Assembly: GCF_900142325.1 (NCBI RefSeq)
Contig: NZ_FRAM01000004.1
Location: 124,001-188,000, forward strand
Origin: Epilithonimonas mollis
GTDB taxonomy: Bacteria; Bacteroidota; Bacteroidia; Flavobacteriales; Weeksellaceae
DNA: 64,000 nt
Direction of reading: 5' to 3'
A program made the position numbers and the translations under genes. The notes beneath the pieces were generated by a model. The model had not been told where the DNA came from. It searched no databases and saw only the letters and a list, made by a program, of their open reading frames with translations. Of the stretch, positions 33,011-43,015 are shown piece by piece; the stretch's first letter is position 1; each line of letters opens with the position of its first letter.

Positions 33011-34477
33011 TTAATTTAATGGTAGTGTAAAATAAAAAGTGGAACCTTCTCCGACTTCGCTGGAAACACCAATGGTTCCGTGATGCTGTTTGATAATTTC
33101 TGAACAGATGTAGAGACCGATTCCCATTCCCTGGAATTGTAAAGAGGACTCTTCCACGCGGTAAAATTTATGAAAAACATATTCCTGCTTGAACGCCGGA
33201 ATACCGATACCAAAATCCGTAACACTGATCCGTACTTCTTTTTCATCGCTGAAAGTCGTTACAATAATCTGATTATTGTTAGGAGAATATTTGATTGCAT
33301 TACTCAGAAAATTAATGAGAACCTGCTCTATCCTTATCCTGTCAAAAGGAATCAGAAAATCTGGTTTCACACCATGACGTTCTATCTTCACATCAGATCC
33401 GTTGGTATGCAGAATGGTTTCAATGGCAATTTGGATGACTGATTCCAAATTTTCAGGTTTTTTATTGATTTTCAGTTTTCCGTTTTCAATTTTCGAGACA
33501 TCCAGCAGATCTGTAATAAGGCTGTTAAGCTTTTCAATCTGATCCAGCGTTTTTTTCACATAAACCAATTCTGAGTTTTCCTCGTTTTGTTTTAGTTTCC
33601 TTTCCACCAGCTGTGTATAAGCTTTAATACTGGTAAGTGGCGTTTTCAGTTCGTGGCTGGCAATGCTTAGAAATTCATCTTTTTCCTTCTCGATTCTTTT
33701 CTGGTCATCGATATCCGTAAAAGTCCCGACCCAGTTTTTGATCGTCTCTCCTTCGTAAACAGGCGACATCCTCAGCAGGTGATATCTGTAAAGGCTTGTT
33801 TTGATGTTTTTTATTCTGATTTCAAGCTCAAGAGATTTACCTCTTTTTCTGCATTCTTCGAATTCTGTTCTGATATCCTTATCATCGGGATGTGTTTCCG
33901 GGAATTGCTGCTCAGATTCGGAATACTGATACCATTTACAATTCACAAAATCCACCTCCCCATTCTGATTGAGTGTAAATGCAATCTGTGGCAAAGCCTC
34001 AAGCATCAGATGAAAATGGTCGATTTGAGACTTCATAGTTGCTTGTGATTCCCGCCGCCCTTTGACCTCCATTTCCAGGTTCTGCTGCGTTTTCTTCAAT
34101 GCCAAGCTGTTTTCCTGAAGATTGTAAAAAGTCCTGACCTTCAGCATCAGAATATCCGGATCGATGGGTTTTGTGACATAATCGATCCCGCCGGATTTAT
34201 AGCCTTTGGTTATGAATCGTTTCTCCGTATTTACTGCAGAAAGAAAAAGAATAGGAATATCTTTGGTTTTGCTGTATCCGGACAATGTTTCCGCCACTTC
34301 AAAACCATCCATATCTGGCATCTGGACATCCAGAATGATGAGTGAATAACTATTTTTGAGTGCTTTTCCGAGTGCTTTGTCACCGGAATCGGCAGTATCA
34401 ACTTGAAAATCGTTGGACTCTAACAGCTTTTTTAATGAATATATATTATTCTGGTTATCATCGACAATTAAGACCAT
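33011..34477 (-). CDS. hybrid histidine kinase with N-terminal receiver (REC-PAS-HisKA-HATPase)
   Basis: A 488-residue soluble kinase: receiver about 1-118 (phospho-Asp in ILDVQMPDMDGF), PAS 150-265 (including the NWVGTFTDIDDQKR end), HisKA with SHELKTPL near 275, and HATPase about 375-488 (NFLSNAIKYS, DFGIGIP, GMGIGLYI). The receiver at the front suggests it takes phosphoryl groups or signals from the partner kinase. First gene of the leftward cluster and likely co-transcribed with all five others. Confidence 0.92.
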   Translation of the reverse strand: MVLIVDDNQNNIYSLKKLLESNDFQVDTADSGDKALGKALKNSYSLIILDVQMPDMDGFEVAETLSGYSKTKDIPILFLSAVNTEKRFITKGYKSGGIDYVTKPIDPDILMLKVRTFYNLQENSLALKKTQQNLEMEVKGRRESQATMKSQIDHFHLMLEALPQIAFTLNQNGEVDFVNCKWYQYSESEQQFPETHPDDKDIRTEFEECRKRGKSLELEIRIKNIKTSLYRYHLLRMSPVYEGETIKNWVGTFTDIDDQKRIEKEKDEFLSIASHELKTPLTSIKAYTQLVERKLKQNEENSELVYVKKTLDQIEKLNSLITDLLDVSKIENGKLKINKKPENLESVIQIAIETILHTNGSDVKIERHGVKPDFLIPFDRIRIEQVLINFLSNAIKYSPNNNQIIVTTFSDEKEVRISVTDFGIGIPAFKQEYVFHKFYRVEESSLQFQGMGIGLYICSEIIKQHHGTIGVSSEVGEGSTFYFTLPLN

Positions 34478-34728
34478 AGATTTTTATACTATACTGATTG
34501 TTGTTTTTAAGATTCTTAAACTATCCAAAAATACTTACAATATTTTAATAATGCGATATTTTTAATGCTTAAACAAACGAATCAGATTATTTAATAACAA
34601 TTAAAAAATAATTATGCATATTGTAAGAAAGTCTCAATTAGCAAAAACCATTCTAAACTTGTTATTTAGGTAAAAATAATTCGTTTCTGATAATATTTAT
34701 AAACCTTAACTTTGCGGAAAATAATCTT
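34478..34728. other. divergent spacer between the kinase cluster and the radical SAM gene
   Basis: A 251-base AT-rich spacer. Apart from the -7 element for the radical SAM gene nothing is seen in it. Confidence 0.6.
34707..34714 (+). promoter_or_regulatory. -7 promoter element for the radical SAM gene
   Basis: TAACTTTG matches TAnnTTTG, 14 bases before the TTG start, giving a short leader. Confidence 0.5.
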
Positions 34729-36924
34729 TTGAAAGACCTTCTGCTCATCACGCCGCCTTTTACTCAGCTCAATACACCCTATCCTGCAACAGCTTATATC
34801 AAAGGTTTTCTGAACACAAAAAATATTTCCTGTTACCAGATTGATCTGGGGATAGAAGTGATCCTGGCGTTGTTTTCAAAAGAAGGACTGGAAAAGGTTT
34901 TCAATAAGCAATATGATCATATAAACAGTTCTGAAAATACTCAGCGGATTTTTGCGCTTCGGGAAGAATATATCAAGACAATCGATCAGGTTATCCTATT
35001 TTTACAGAATCAGAATCCGACGCTGGCAAGACAGATCTGTTCCATGAATTTCCTTCCGGAAGCGTCCCGCTTCAATCAATTGGATGATATGGAATTTGCT
35101 TTCGGGAATATGGGAATGCAGGACAAGGCCAAACATCTTGCAACGCTTTATCTGGAAGATCTATCGGATTATATTGTGGAAAATATCGATGCCGACTTTG
35201 GATTCAGCAGGTATGCCGAACGATTGGGTAAAAGTGCCAATTCTTTTGATGAATTATATTCTAAAATCAATGCCGAGGAAACTTTCATCGATCACATCAC
35301 TTTAAAAATCCTAAAGGAAAAATTAGACATTGTCCAGCCAAAAATGGTTTGCTTTTCGGTGCCGTTTCCAGGTAATCTCTATTCAGCTTTCCGGTGTGCA
35401 AAGTATATAAAAGACCATTATCCTCAGATAAAAACAGCGATGGGCGGTGGTTTTCCCAACACCGAACTTCGGGATTTAAAAGATGCCCGGGTTTTTGAAT
35501 TCTTTGATTTTATTACTCTCGATGACGGCGAATTACCTTTGGAATTAGTTACAGCTCATATCCTTGATAAACAAACTAATGATGACGCCGAATTCAAAAG
35601 AACTTTCCTGCTGGAAAATGGCGAAGTGACTTATAAAAATAATTCCAAAAGACACGACTACAAACAATCGGAAATCGGAACGCCGGATTATTCTGACCTG
35701 AAACTCCATCAATATATCTCCGTCATAGAAGTGGCCAACCCAATGCACAGCCTATGGAGTGACGGGCGCTGGAACAAGCTGACAATGGCGCACGGTTGCT
35801 ATTGGGGCAAATGTACCTTCTGCGATATTTCCCTGGATTATATCAAAATCTATGAACCAATTTCTGCCAAAATTCTCGTGGACAGAATGGAAGAATTGAT
35901 TCAGCAAACTGGAGAAACCGGCTTTCACTTTGTGGACGAAGCCGCACCGCCGGCTCTGACGCGGGAAGTCGCTCTTGAGATTCTTAGGAGAAATCTTGTT
36001 GTGACCTGGTGGACGAATATCCGTTTCGAGAAAAGCTTTACCCAGGATCTTTGTTTCCTGCTGAAACTTTCCGGCTGCATCGCCGTTTCCGGCGGACTGG
36101 AAGTTGCCAGTGACCGTCTTCTGAAACTCATTGATAAAGGCGTTTCTGTAGAACAGGTAGCGAGAGTTACTCGGCATTTTACCGAAGCCGGAATTATGGT
36201 TCACGCTTATCTGATGTACGGCTACCCGACTCAGACTGTTCAGGAAACGGTGGACTCGCTGGAGATGGTTCGCCAGCTTTTTGAGATGGGCGTTTTGCAA
36301 AGCGGCTTCTGGCACCAGTTTGCAATGACGGCGCACTCACCAGTAGGACAAAATCCACAGGAGTTTGGCGTGACGCCTGTTTTGCAGGACATTCAGTTTG
36401 CGAATAATGATGTGGATTTTATTGATAAAACCGGCATTGACCACGGAAAATTCGGGTTTGGTCTGAAGAAATCGCTTTTCAATTATATGCACGGGATCAA
36501 CTTTGATCTACCGTTGCAGGAATGGTTTGATTTTAAAATCCCGAGAACAACCATTCATCCCGATTACATTCACGATTGTCTGGTGAATGAAGAAGAATTC
36601 AGCTTCAAAGCCAATTCTAAAGTGATTTTTACCGAAACCAATGCTTTGGCAAATCATATCATCAAAACCAAAAAAGGCAATTCGTGGAATGTAACACAGC
36701 TGACCTTTCATCTCAAAACCAATATTGTAAAAATTGAACTGGATCAGGCAAAAGCACAGTGGCTTCTTGAGATTATCAGCGCATACAGCATAGAAAATCC
36801 GAGGAAACTGACCCTTCAGCAACTTAAGGATCTGTACGAAAATAATTTTGAAGACTTTGAACTGTTCTGGTTTTCCAAACCGGTTCAGCAACTGAAAGAA
36901 AATGGTATTATTCTGAGTTTGTAA
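34729..36924 (+). CDS. B12-binding-domain radical SAM protein
   Basis: A 731-residue protein. The N-terminal half has a cobalamin-binding-like Rossmann pattern (LLLITPPFTQ at the start, KMVCFSVPFPGN and AMGGGFPN further on). The radical SAM barrel carries the cluster motif C357-x4-C362-x2-C365 (CYWGKCTFC), then GETGFHFVDEAAPP and SGGLEVASDR. Length and unusual central region match a Bacteroidota family of unknown substrate. It starts with TTG at 34729, the only start that follows the -7 element. Ends near a hairpin at 37103-37126. Confidence 0.88.
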   Translation: MKDLLLITPPFTQLNTPYPATAYIKGFLNTKNISCYQIDLGIEVILALFSKEGLEKVFNKQYDHINSSENTQRIFALREEYIKTIDQVILFLQNQNPTLARQICSMNFLPEASRFNQLDDMEFAFGNMGMQDKAKHLATLYLEDLSDYIVENIDADFGFSRYAERLGKSANSFDELYSKINAEETFIDHITLKILKEKLDIVQPKMVCFSVPFPGNLYSAFRCAKYIKDHYPQIKTAMGGGFPNTELRDLKDARVFEFFDFITLDDGELPLELVTAHILDKQTNDDAEFKRTFLLENGEVTYKNNSKRHDYKQSEIGTPDYSDLKLHQYISVIEVANPMHSLWSDGRWNKLTMAHGCYWGKCTFCDISLDYIKIYEPISAKILVDRMEELIQQTGETGFHFVDEAAPPALTREVALEILRRNLVVTWWTNIRFEKSFTQDLCFLLKLSGCIAVSGGLEVASDRLLKLIDKGVSVEQVARVTRHFTEAGIMVHAYLMYGYPTQTVQETVDSLEMVRQLFEMGVLQSGFWHQFAMTAHSPVGQNPQEFGVTPVLQDIQFANNDVDFIDKTGIDHGKFGFGLKKSLFNYMHGINFDLPLQEWFDFKIPRTTIHPDYIHDCLVNEEEFSFKANSKVIFTETNALANHIIKTKKGNSWNVTQLTFHLKTNIVKIELDQAKAQWLLEIISAYSIENPRKLTLQQLKDLYENNFEDFELFWFSKPVQQLKENGIILSL

Positions 36925-37130
36925 AATGCTTTTGCTTAGATTTAAAAGATTATTTCTCGCTGATCTTAGAGATTCAACAGATGGATTCGTCATTATAAAC
37001 CTGCAAAATTTGTTTAATCTGCTGGAAAATATTAAAAACGCCATAATAAAGCCCAACGCAATTGATATTGATAATCGCTTTTCCTAAATCTTACTAAAGA
37101 AAAATCCCGAAAACAATTTCGGGATTATAT
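36925..37130. other. intergenic stretch with terminator hairpin
   Basis: No gene. About 36943-37040 is a run of short direct and inverted bits (GATTTAAAAGATT, CTGATCTTAGAGATT, ATTTGTTTAATCTGCTGG) of the kind often seen as dispersed intergenic repeats in flavobacteria; I could not confirm a repeat family from one copy. Confidence 0.4.
37103..37126. terminator. bidirectional hairpin terminator
   Basis: Arms AATCCCGAAA and TTTCGGGATT around a four-base loop, with A/T-rich sequence on both sides; between the radical SAM gene (+) and the FKBP gene (-). Confidence 0.8.
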
Positions 37131-37564
37131 TTATTTGATACCTAACAGTTCCACTTCAAAGATCAAAGTGCTGTTGGGGCCTATCTCTTTACTGATCTGT
37201 TCCTCGCCATACGCCAGATTGGTGGCAATGTCAGTTTCCATTTGCTGCCCACAGGCATCAACTGTAAACCTTCCGTCCAGCCGGAGATCACCCGGTTTAG
37301 CGGAAACGATGCCGGTTTGCCACGCTTCACCGAGCTGTCGAAGACTGCACCTGTGATCGTTGTGCCGTGGTAATGCACGGTTACCGTGTCTTTCGCTTTT
37401 GGTTTTGCGCCCTCGCCTTCCGTGATGATCTCATATTGTAATCCGCTTGGTAAGGTCACTACACCCTCTTTCGCAGCGTTGGCTTCCATATACGCTTTGC
37501 CGTCGTTCAGGTTTTTCTCTGCCAAGGCTTTTTTCTTTTTTAATAATAAATCTGCAACACCCAT
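37131..37564 (-). pseudogene. FKBP-type peptidyl-prolyl isomerase, frameshifted near the C-terminus
   Basis: Starts [18 protein letters not shown], then an FKBP domain ([59 protein letters not shown]). The reading frame shifts at about 37218-37226, where one A appears missing after the Pro-Pro codons. The frame then runs into a stop at 37181. In the shifted frame the rest of the FKBP fold is perfect ([28 protein letters not shown]) and ends at 37131. Either a real one-base deletion or a sequencing error. The family speeds proline isomerisation during folding. Confidence 0.85.
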
Positions 37565-37609
37565 AAATAATCTTTTTGAGAACACAAAAATAAGGTTTTG
37601 AAAATAAAA

Positions 37610-37631
37610 AAGCGGTCAATCAAGACCGCTT
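37610..37631 (-). terminator. terminator of the following minus-strand gene
   Basis: Arms AAGCGGTC (37610-37617) and GACCGCTT (37624-37631); on the minus strand a T-rich run follows. Confidence 0.8.
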
Positions 37632-37637
37632 AACTAT

Positions 37638-38345
37638 TTACTGAGGAGGATTGTCATTTCCCGGATTGTCCGGCAGGTTAGAATTCTTCGCTGCTTTCAC
37701 CAGTTCATTGATCTCCGCATAGAACAACTTCCAGTCGGCAACATCCTTCATGACTGTGATGAGGCCCAAAAGCGCCTTCAGGGATTTTTCCAGATCTTTC
37801 CGGATGGCAGATGCCGTTTTCTGATTTCTCAGGTCGGCATTGGCACCGGCCTGCACTGCGAAAATCTCTTCAAAAGCCGTTTGCTTCGTCTTCATATCTG
37901 TGAAAGCATCTTTGAGAGAAAGCGCTGTGATCTTCGCAGTATTCTCCGGTTTTTCCAGTTCCTCGATCAGCTTTTTCATCTGTGCAGTCTGGGATGAGTA
38001 ACTCAATCTGTCCAGATCCAAGCCGTATTGGCTGAAGATCTGATACAATTCTTCCGCAGATTGAAAATTTGGTAAAGTGCTCATTTTCCTGTATCCATTC
38101 AGAAATATTTTCACGGTACTGAATGACAAATCTCTTTCTCTATCAGAAGTTGCAACATCATTTCCCATTCCGCTAAATGTCATTTTGGTGTAAACGGCAT
38201 CATAATCGGCATATTTGGTTTTGAGTGCAGTAAGAAGAGGATGATTGTCGATAACAGGATATTTTCCTGGCTCAGAAGTGTTGATAATTCTTTGTGACAA
38301 TGTGGCTAAGTCTTTTGTGCTCAGCCTTGATAATGCGATTTTCAT
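37638..38345 (-). CDS. protein of unknown function (possibly DUF6261-like)
   Basis: A 235-residue, helix-rich protein starting MKIALSRLSTKDLATL, with no signal or membrane span, and a disordered Pro/Asn tail (NLPDNPGNDNPPQ). The length and helical pattern recall a Bacteroidota-only family (DUF6261) that occurs in many copies in flavobacteria. The ATG at 38345 is preferred to that at 38351 because MK starts are usual here, but either is possible. Function unknown. Confidence 0.75.
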   Translation of the reverse strand: MKIALSRLSTKDLATLSQRIINTSEPGKYPVIDNHPLLTALKTKYADYDAVYTKMTFSGMGNDVATSDRERDLSFSTVKIFLNGYRKMSTLPNFQSAEELYQIFSQYGLDLDRLSYSSQTAQMKKLIEELEKPENTAKITALSLKDAFTDMKTKQTAFEEIFAVQAGANADLRNQKTASAIRKDLEKSLKALLGLITVMKDVADWKLFYAEINELVKAAKNSNLPDNPGNDNPPQ

Positions 38346-38351
38346 AATCAA

Positions 38352-38816
38352 GTGTGTTTTTTTTTAGATTAAAATTATTTTAAATATTCTGAGGATGAAA
38401 TTAGTATTTTTTTCATTACAACCAAACAATTTGTTTAAATATTCTGTTGATGTAATTATAATTCCCGCAATCTGTTAAAGCTTACCGTACTTCTACAGAG
38501 CTTTTCCACAAGTTGTTTGGAAATTCTGTAGATGTACGGTGAGTTCCTGCAAGTTGTTTGCACTTTATGTATTATAACAGATAGCTACCACAATCTGATC
38601 AGGCTTTCTGTTGGTTTGGGATTACAGAAGTTTTTAAAGTATTTATTTTCAGTAGAAGTACTGAATTTCCGGATTTCGAAAGTTTTTACTTTTGAATAAA
38701 AAATAACGTAAGAATTATTGATTATATAATACTCAAAAATCGCACATAAAATAATTATAGTAATTTTACTAAATCTATTAATATAAACATTACTTTTTTT
38801 AATTAAAACAGAAACT
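38352..38816. other. 465-base gene-free region holding a 41-bp repeat array
   Basis: No ORF of note on either strand. About 38427-38631 is the repeat array described separately; the remainder is AT-rich and lies directly before the ParA-like gene. Strong contrast in composition with the genes on both sides. Confidence 0.7.
38427..38631. repeat. five degenerate tandem units of exactly 41 bp
   Basis: Units begin at 38427, 38468, 38509, 38550 and 38591. Each opens with CAA, then T or G, then T or C, then TG; units 1, 3 and 5 share an ATTCTGT/TTTCTGT block at positions 14-21 and units 1 and 3 share GATGTA. Period is constant while the sequence has decayed. 41 is not a multiple of three, so the array is not coding. 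Confidence 0.7.
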
Positions 38817-39839
38817 ATGAAATATACTTTTTGGAATAATAAAGGTGGTACAGGAAAAACCAGTCTGTGCTTTCAAACAATTGCTGAATATGCTATTAGC
38901 AATCCGACACAAAAAATTTTATGTGTTGATCTTTGCCCACAAGCAAATTTAACAGAATTAATGTTGGGGGGGCTTCTTAATAATGGAAGTAGTAGATTAA
39001 CAGAATTATGGGACGAGCCAATAAGAAGATCAATTGGAGGTTATTTTCAAGTAAGACTTTCGACACCTTATAATATACCTGCAATAAATATTAATAATTA
39101 TATAGCTAAAGTTAATGACTATAACATAAATATTCCTGAAAATTTGGATATCATTGCTGGGGATAGAATAATAGAATTACAAGCAAACTCAATTTCAGCT
39201 CTATCTATAACTCAAATTCCAGGTGTCGATACATATGTTAAAGTAGTTAGTTGGCTTAGAGATTTGTTTGATTCGATAGAATCAGAAAATGAATATGATG
39301 TAATATTTATTGATACTAATCCTAGCTTTGCAATTTATACTCAAATTGCTATAACTGCAACAGAAAGATTAATTGTTCCCGTTATGGCAGATGATTCTTC
39401 TCGTAGAGCACTTAGTAATGTTTTTTCTCTTATTTATGGAATTAATTTACCTTCTAGCATTTACAATGATTATGCTTACAATACAAAAATAACTTCTGGT
39501 GGACTAGAACTTCCAAAAATACACCTTGTAGTTAAAAATAGACTTACACAATATATGGGGCCAGCATCGGCGTATTATTCTGTATTAACTTCTATTGATG
39601 AAGATATACAAAACATAATAGATCATTATCCTGAAATATTTACGTTTGATAGCTTAGCAGATGGGATATCTAATGTACGAGATTTTCAAACAACTGGAGT
39701 TGTCTCATTTGCAAAAGCCGTTCCTTTTACAAAACTATCAGTGGGAAGACATAATATTTTTGGCACTGAAACTCAAGTTAGACAAGATTATTTAAATAAT
39801 TGTATTATAGCAATGGAATCTATAACTGAGAAATTGTAA
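38817..39839 (+). CDS. solitary ParA-like deviant Walker ATPase
   Basis: A 340-residue ParA/MinD-superfamily protein. It has the deviant Walker A motif NKGGTGKTS (residues 8-16), Walker A' region CVDLCPQANLT near 41 (the usual second Asp is Cys), and Walker B VIFIDTNPSF near 163. There is no ParB gene or recognisable parS; a tandem repeat array lies 185 bases upstream. AT-rich relative to its neighbours and inserted between a DUF gene and atpC, so it may be acquired. Partner and cargo unknown. Confidence 0.85.
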   Translation: MKYTFWNNKGGTGKTSLCFQTIAEYAISNPTQKILCVDLCPQANLTELMLGGLLNNGSSRLTELWDEPIRRSIGGYFQVRLSTPYNIPAININNYIAKVNDYNINIPENLDIIAGDRIIELQANSISALSITQIPGVDTYVKVVSWLRDLFDSIESENEYDVIFIDTNPSFAIYTQIAITATERLIVPVMADDSSRRALSNVFSLIYGINLPSSIYNDYAYNTKITSGGLELPKIHLVVKNRLTQYMGPASAYYSVLTSIDEDIQNIIDHYPEIFTFDSLADGISNVRDFQTTGVVSFAKAVPFTKLSVGRHNIFGTETQVRQDYLNNCIIAMESITEKL

Positions 39840-39947
39840 TCAATTATTATATGGTTATTTTTATAAATAAAATCTGCTTCACAGCATTTTTTGTTATTAG
39901 ATTAAAATAATGAATGAAAATTTTATTTTAAGTAGCCCACAAACAAA

Positions 39948-39973
39948 AAAGCGAACCATTACTGGTTCGCTTT
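39948..39973. terminator. bidirectional hairpin terminator
   Basis: Arms AAAGCGAACC and GGTTCGCTTT around a six-base loop, with A-run before and T-run after; between the ParA-like gene (+) and atpC (-). Confidence 0.9.
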
Positions 39974-39999
39974 TCTTTGTCAATTGTTGTTGTCCGGGC

Positions 40000-40281
40000 T
40001 TATTCGCAGAGAATAATACCTTTATCGTTGTTAAATTCAAGAACGCCACTTTTGATCTCGTAGGAGAAAGCAGACTTGGCTTCTGTTTCTTTGGTCAGGT
40101 ATTTTTCGTAAGCTGCACCGACTTTGTCTGTGTAGATCTTCACTTTACCGTTTACCAATGCAGAAACTATCGCCGCGTGGTTCTTAAAAATCTGGAACTG
40201 GCCGCTTTTCCCGGGAAGAAGAATAGAATCTACCTCGCCTTCAAAAACTACATATTCCGGAGTTAAAATTTTTATATTCAT
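40000..40281 (-). CDS. atpC: F1Fo ATP synthase epsilon subunit
   Basis: A 93-residue protein with only the N-terminal beta-sandwich of epsilon (IKILTPEYVVFEGEV, LPGKSGQFQIFKNHAAIVSAL). The C-terminal two-helix inhibitory domain is absent, as in other short epsilon forms of this phylum. It follows atpD by 84 bases in the same direction and would complete the F1 rotor stalk. Confidence 0.93.
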   Translation of the reverse strand: MNIKILTPEYVVFEGEVDSILLPGKSGQFQIFKNHAAIVSALVNGKVKIYTDKVGAAYEKYLTKETEAKSAFSYEIKSGVLEFNNDKGIILCE

Positions 40282-40365
40282 TTTTATGAAATTATAGATT
40301 GTAGATTTTAAATTATAAATTATTGCAATTTAATCTAAAATCTAAAATTTAACATTTAAAATTTC

Positions 40366-41943
<1,578 letters not shown>

Positions 41944-42033
41944 TTATCATATTTGTATGACATTTATGAACACCCTATTAAGGTGTATTTTTACACGGGC
42001 AGATCTATTATCATCTGCTAAAAAATTCAGAAT

Positions 42034-42966
42034 TTGAAAATCATCAGAGATCTTACAGATTACAAAGCCACAACACCATTAGCATTATCCCTGGGAATGT
42101 TTGACGGTGTGCATCTGGGGCATTTATCTATTATCAATACATTGAATGAAATCGCAGAAAAGGAAAATCTGGAGTCTGCCATCCTTAGCTTTTGGCCGCA
42201 TCCGAGGAAATTCCTGAATCCGGATGATGATGTTAAAATGCTTAATACACTGGAAGAAAAATTAGAACTGCTTGAAAAAAGCGGCATTAAAAATATATTC
42301 TTAAAGACTTTTGACGAAGAATTCAGAAATCTGACAGGAACCGAATTCTGTGAAAAGATTTTGGTTGATCAACTCAATGTCAAACATATTATAATAGGAC
42401 ACGACCACACTTTCGGGAAAAACAAAAGCGGAAATTTCGAATTGCTGAAATCTTTATCTGAGGAATTGGGGTTTAAAGTCAATCAACTGGAAGCTGTTCA
42501 GACAAATGACCTTAATATCAGTTCTACAAAAATCAGAATCGCCTTGTCAGAAGGCAGAATCAAAGATGCTAATGGAATGCTGGGTTACAATTATCCTTTG
42601 ACAGGAAAAGTGATTCACGGGAAAAAATTAGGCAGAACAATTGGTTATCCAACGGCGAATATAAAAGTTCCCATCAATAAATTATTGCCTAAAAAAGGTG
42701 CTTATATCGTTGAAGTCTGGATGGCCGGTCAATTTTATAAAGGAATGCTGAGCATCGGAACCAATCCTACAATCGACGATCAGAATGAATCCTTGCATAC
42801 CGAAGTTTACATTTTGGATTTTGACGAGGATATTTATGGTAAAGAAATCACTATCAGATTTAGAGATTTCCTTCACAATGAAATCAAATTTCAAGGTCTG
42901 GAAAAGCTGATTGAAAAGTTGGATGAAGATAAAAGACTCACGGAAGTATTTCAGTTTAAGAAATAA
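42034..42966 (+). CDS. ribF: bifunctional riboflavin kinase/FAD synthetase
   Basis: A 310-residue enzyme that converts riboflavin to FMN and FMN to FAD. The FAD synthetase domain (about 1-185) has GMFDGVHLGH, IIGHDHTFGK and the ISSTKIR motif. The riboflavin kinase domain (about 190-310) has GKVIHGKKLGRTIGYPTAN and the catalytic NPTID/LHTEVYILDFD region. Start is TTG at 42034. Divergent from atpD, ends at a strong hairpin. Confidence 0.96.
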   Translation: MKIIRDLTDYKATTPLALSLGMFDGVHLGHLSIINTLNEIAEKENLESAILSFWPHPRKFLNPDDDVKMLNTLEEKLELLEKSGIKNIFLKTFDEEFRNLTGTEFCEKILVDQLNVKHIIIGHDHTFGKNKSGNFELLKSLSEELGFKVNQLEAVQTNDLNISSTKIRIALSEGRIKDANGMLGYNYPLTGKVIHGKKLGRTIGYPTANIKVPINKLLPKKGAYIVEVWMAGQFYKGMLSIGTNPTIDDQNESLHTEVYILDFDEDIYGKEITIRFRDFLHNEIKFQGLEKLIEKLDEDKRLTEVFQFKK

Positions 42967-42970
42967 AAAA

Positions 42971-42995
42971 AGGATAGCGATTGCTATCCTCTTAT
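42971..42995. terminator. bidirectional hairpin terminator
   Basis: Arms AGGATAGC (42971-42978) and GCTATCCT (42983-42990) with a four-base loop, A-run before and T-rich run after; between ribF (+) and the GH3 gene (-). Confidence 0.9.
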
Positions 42996-43015
42996 TTTAT
43001 ATTTTTCGATGAAAC

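Noticed and set aside
40282-40365. AT-rich repeats between atpC and atpD
   Set aside because: TAGATTTTAAAT-like bits recur here and around 53950-54040, but low complexity of AT-rich DNA explains this as well as any function; no period or symmetry held up.
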